Program-made: the position numbers and the translations under genes
Notes under the pieces: model-generated
What the model was told of the DNA's origin: nothing
Database searches by the model: none
The model's input: only the letters and a program-made list of their open reading frames with translations
Assembly (NCBI GenBank): GCA_020053155.1
Contig: JAGVNS010000040.1
Coordinates: forward strand, 1-6,418
Length of the DNA stretch: 6,418 nucleotides
Source: Nitrososphaerota archaeon
GTDB taxonomy: Archaea; Iainarchaeota; Iainarchaeia; Iainarchaeales; VGJJ01
Reading direction: 5' to 3'
Shown here: positions 4,544-6,418 of the stretch, piece after piece
Layout of the letters: the number at the start of each line of letters is the position of its first letter
Position numbering within the stretch: position 1 is the first letter of the stretch

Positions 4544-5815
4544 TTAGTTTTTGGTTGGATTAGTGAGTGCGGACAGTCTTCCTTTGATGAGAATCTTTCC
4601 ATTTTGCAAATTATAGTCTTCAATTCCCACTTGCACCTTTTTGGCTTTGAATGTGAACTCAACTAATCCTTTTTCCTTGGATATCTTTTCAACGCGTCCC
4701 AGCCATTTTCCCGTTTTGCTGTAAACAGGAATCCCTATCAATAGTTTGGTGACTTTTTTCCGGATGTCGAAGACAGCCGTGACCTTGTATACGCCGAAGA
4801 AGAAGAGGAATGATATCACGAGGAGCGCGAGGAAGAAGTTTAACGTGGTCGTACCAATCAACACCCCCTTAGCCGTTCCCAAGAGGATGGCTCCCAGTAT
4901 TACCGCCACGGCGGAAAGGGGGTAGGTGTGCAACAAGTAGGCTTTTTTCAACTGTACCGCATCGGCTCCTTTTCCGAAGAGGAACGACAGTCCCGTAATG
5001 GTTCCAAACATGAGGAGGAAGTCCACGGACACGGCCGTGCTCTCGATGCCCGTCAAATAATCTCCCACTTGAAATAGGGCGTACGCGTCCGTGATGTGCG
5101 GGGCGGCGGAAAACACCCCAAAGGCGGCAAACATGATGCTTCCAACATAGAATGGAAAACTGATGCGTTGGGCGCTGATGGAACTTGCCATCTCCTTGAA
5201 TACGCTGAACACGCGGTCTTCCAAACCAAACCCTTTGAATATCAAATAGAGTCCGAAAAATCCCCCCACCAATTGCAATCCAATGGTGGGCAAGAGTAAG
5301 TAGAGTAAAATGACGATGCCCGGAACCCCAAAAGCGAGTCGGGCTAAGAAGGGGTCGCGCAATGCTTCTTTGATGGTGTAGAACGTGCTCTCTACTTCCC
5401 TTGCCTGCTTGATGATGACCGTGCTTTTAGAAATGATAGGGGCGCGGCTCTGAAGGATGGGCGTTATTTGGTCGTCTTCCGCTCCATCCGTGACTAACAC
5501 AAAGGCTTCCGCCTTGAACGTTTCCAAAAACGCGTCCAATTGTTCGTTTATTTTGATGTCGCTCTCGAACCCGAACTTCTTACTCCCAACAAGGGTAATT
5601 ATTTCCAGCTGCGTGTACTTTTCTTTGAGCTCATCATACCGTTGGATGGCCATGAATAGGCAGTTGGCATCGCTGTCTTCCGGGTCGGCGAGTGCCAATT
5701 TTACGGCCGCGCGCAGATTATCCTTCCTTCCAATGATAGGGCCCTCGATTCCAGCCTTCCGTCCAAAATCGTTGTCTCGGTCCACGCACACTACTGCCAA
5801 GGCTTTTTCGGGCAT
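4544..5815 (-). CDS. DUF373 family integral membrane protein with PRC-barrel-like C-terminus
   Basis: The function of DUF373 proteins is unknown to me; the family is essentially archaeal. The 423-residue product has a soluble N-terminal domain with family hallmarks: VVCVDRDNDFGRKAGI (8-23), PIIGR (26-30), LALADPEDSDANCLF (40-54), VTDGAEDDQITPILQSR (108-124) and REVESTFY (139-146). Many acidic and Arg residues suggest a binding or catalytic pocket, but no activity is assigned. Residues 158-345 hold about six hydrophobic segments (near 160-178, 181-196, 219-238, 262-281, 297-320, 323-345). The tail (about 355-414: IGIPVYSKTGKWLGRVEKIS and following strands) resembles a PRC-barrel domain. There is no signal peptide. 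The start at 5815 is supported by conservation beginning at residue 5 and by a TATA-like box 25 bases upstream. It is convergent with lon and divergent from the SPFH gene. Confidence 0.88.
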   Translation of the reverse strand: MPEKALAVVCVDRDNDFGRKAGIEGPIIGRKDNLRAAVKLALADPEDSDANCLFMAIQRYDELKEKYTQLEIITLVGSKKFGFESDIKINEQLDAFLETFKAEAFVLVTDGAEDDQITPILQSRAPIISKSTVIIKQAREVESTFYTIKEALRDPFLARLAFGVPGIVILLYLLLPTIGLQLVGGFFGLYLIFKGFGLEDRVFSVFKEMASSISAQRISFPFYVGSIMFAAFGVFSAAPHITDAYALFQVGDYLTGIESTAVSVDFLLMFGTITGLSFLFGKGADAVQLKKAYLLHTYPLSAVAVILGAILLGTAKGVLIGTTTLNFFLALLVISFLFFFGVYKVTAVFDIRKKVTKLLIGIPVYSKTGKWLGRVEKISKEKGLVEFTFKAKKVQVGIEDYNLQNGKILIKGRLSALTNPTKN

Positions 5816-5835
5816 ATTAGGGTTAAAAAGGGGGG

Positions 5836-5843
5836 AAAATATT
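5836..5843 (-). promoter_or_regulatory. Likely TATA box of the DUF373 gene
   Basis: On the minus strand this reads AATATTTT, centred about 25 bases before the ATG whose A is at 5815. That spacing fits a leaderless archaeal transcript, and no Shine-Dalgarno motif precedes the start. The 71-base gap between the divergent genes must also contain the promoter of the SPFH gene; the only weak candidate on the + strand is GCGTAAAAC around 5863-5871. Confidence 0.45.
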
Positions 5844-5886
5844 AACGTATGCGTTGATTGGAGCGTAAAACGGGGTTTTTTGAAGT

Positions 5887-6418
5887 ATGGCCAAGCGATT
5901 GGGGAAAACGGAGTCTTACAAGGTCAAGCAGGCCATATTTGCGGGCATCCTTCTCATCCTTCTAGCGGCAGGCTATTTGATTTGGAGAAATGCCAGTTCC
6001 CTCGCCAATGCGGTAGTAGTGGGGGGTTTCATCATCATCTTTTTTTTCCTCGTGAAACAGTACGATTTTCTTTTAACGTTGAAAGAGTACGAGCGTGCAG
6101 TCATTTATCGTTTGGGAAGGGTGCATCGCGTGGGAGGTCCGGGTTGGACGTTTTTGTTTCCCGTCGTTGAGAGTTTCAAGATTGTGGATTTGCGCACGCA
6201 AACATTGGATGTGCCCCCCCAATCCGTCATCACCAAAGACAACGTAGTAGTGCGGATTGATGCAGTCATCTACTTGTTCGTGAAAAAGGACCCTTCCTCC
6301 GTGATTAATTCAGTAGTGGAAATAGATGATTACCGCAGGGGTGCCACCCAATTCGTCCAATCCAAAATCCGTGACGTGTCGGGAGGGCTCTCGTTATCAG
6401 AGCTCATTTCGGATGTTG
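5887..6418 (+). CDS. SPFH/Band 7 (stomatin-prohibitin-like) membrane protein, 3' end cut by window
   Basis: The reading frame from ATG 5887 is open to the window edge, giving 177 residues. After a basic N-terminus (MAKRLGKTESYKVKQ) come two hydrophobic segments (about 16-33 and 40-56). The SPFH domain then starts with EYERAVIYRLGRVHRVGGPG (about 67-86), continuing with LFPVVESFKIVDLRTQTLDV, a conserved TKDNVVVRIDAVIYLFV strand pair and the start of the helical region. Stomatin-like proteins form membrane-bound oligomers and often work with a NfeD-type partner or membrane proteases; no such partner is in view to the right. The arrangement of two membrane segments before the SPFH domain differs from the single anchor usual in stomatins. 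The N-terminus is assigned from the first ATG preceding the hydrophobic segments. Confidence 0.9.
   Translation, partial: MAKRLGKTESYKVKQAIFAGILLILLAAGYLIWRNASSLANAVVVGGFIIIFFFLVKQYDFLLTLKEYERAVIYRLGRVHRVGGPGWTFLFPVVESFKIVDLRTQTLDVPPQSVITKDNVVVRIDAVIYLFVKKDPSSVINSVVEIDDYRRGATQFVQSKIRDVSGGLSLSELISDV

Noticed and set aside
5457..6170. 237-codon open frame on the + strand
   Set aside because: It is antisense to the conserved N-terminal domain of DUF373 and then runs out of frame through the SPFH gene; the true SPFH frame starts at 5887.

Overview
The window looks archaeal. It carries a LonB-type (archaeal membrane Lon) protease, a DUF373 membrane protein of the kind found almost only in archaea, and an SPFH/stomatin-like protein. 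Several starts have an AT-rich, TATA-like box about 25-30 bases upstream and no Shine-Dalgarno site, as in leaderless archaeal transcripts. Inteins, fragmented genes and a Fic/DinD-type accessory segment would suit an uncultivated small-genome (DPANN-like) archaeon, but that is inference; no rRNA or tRNA is present to settle the taxonomy.

Layout: 1-211 is noncoding, with a T8 tract and a perfect 12-bp inverted repeat bracketing the likely fic promoter. 212-1156 (+) encodes a class II Fic AMP-transferase. 1159-1374 (+) is what looks like the 3' end of a DinD/BRO-like gene. 1436-3307 (+) and 3300-4517 (+) are two overlapping, out-of-frame genes that together encode only the Walker B to C-terminus part of LonB. 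4544-5815 (-) is the DUF373 protein, convergent with lon, with a PRC-barrel-like tail. 5887-6418 (+) is an SPFH/Band 7 protein cut by the window edge, divergent from DUF373.

The main point is the lon locus. The gene at 1436 begins with a 43-residue C-terminal intein half ending in VHN, followed by 70 residues of LonB (SGGLGTPAH to EPVP) and then a Cys-initiated intein with a LAGLIDADG endonuclease and HTH segments. It stops, and an overlapping gene with a well-placed ribosome binding site supplies a 40-residue C-terminal intein half, also ending in VHN, followed by the remaining 365 residues of LonB with its Ser-Lys protease dyad. Read literally, LonB is made as at least three polypeptides joined by two different split inteins. 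The first piece (Walker A, membrane segments and N-terminal half of the first intein) is not in this window; the Fic gene and the DinD remnant lie where it would be expected. The simpler alternative is one frameshift (real or a sequencing error) at about 3281-3307 plus a rearrangement upstream of 1436. The two breaks fall at equivalent places in two inteins and the exteins are intact, which favours a functional split design, but read support and the missing N-terminal partner are needed to decide.
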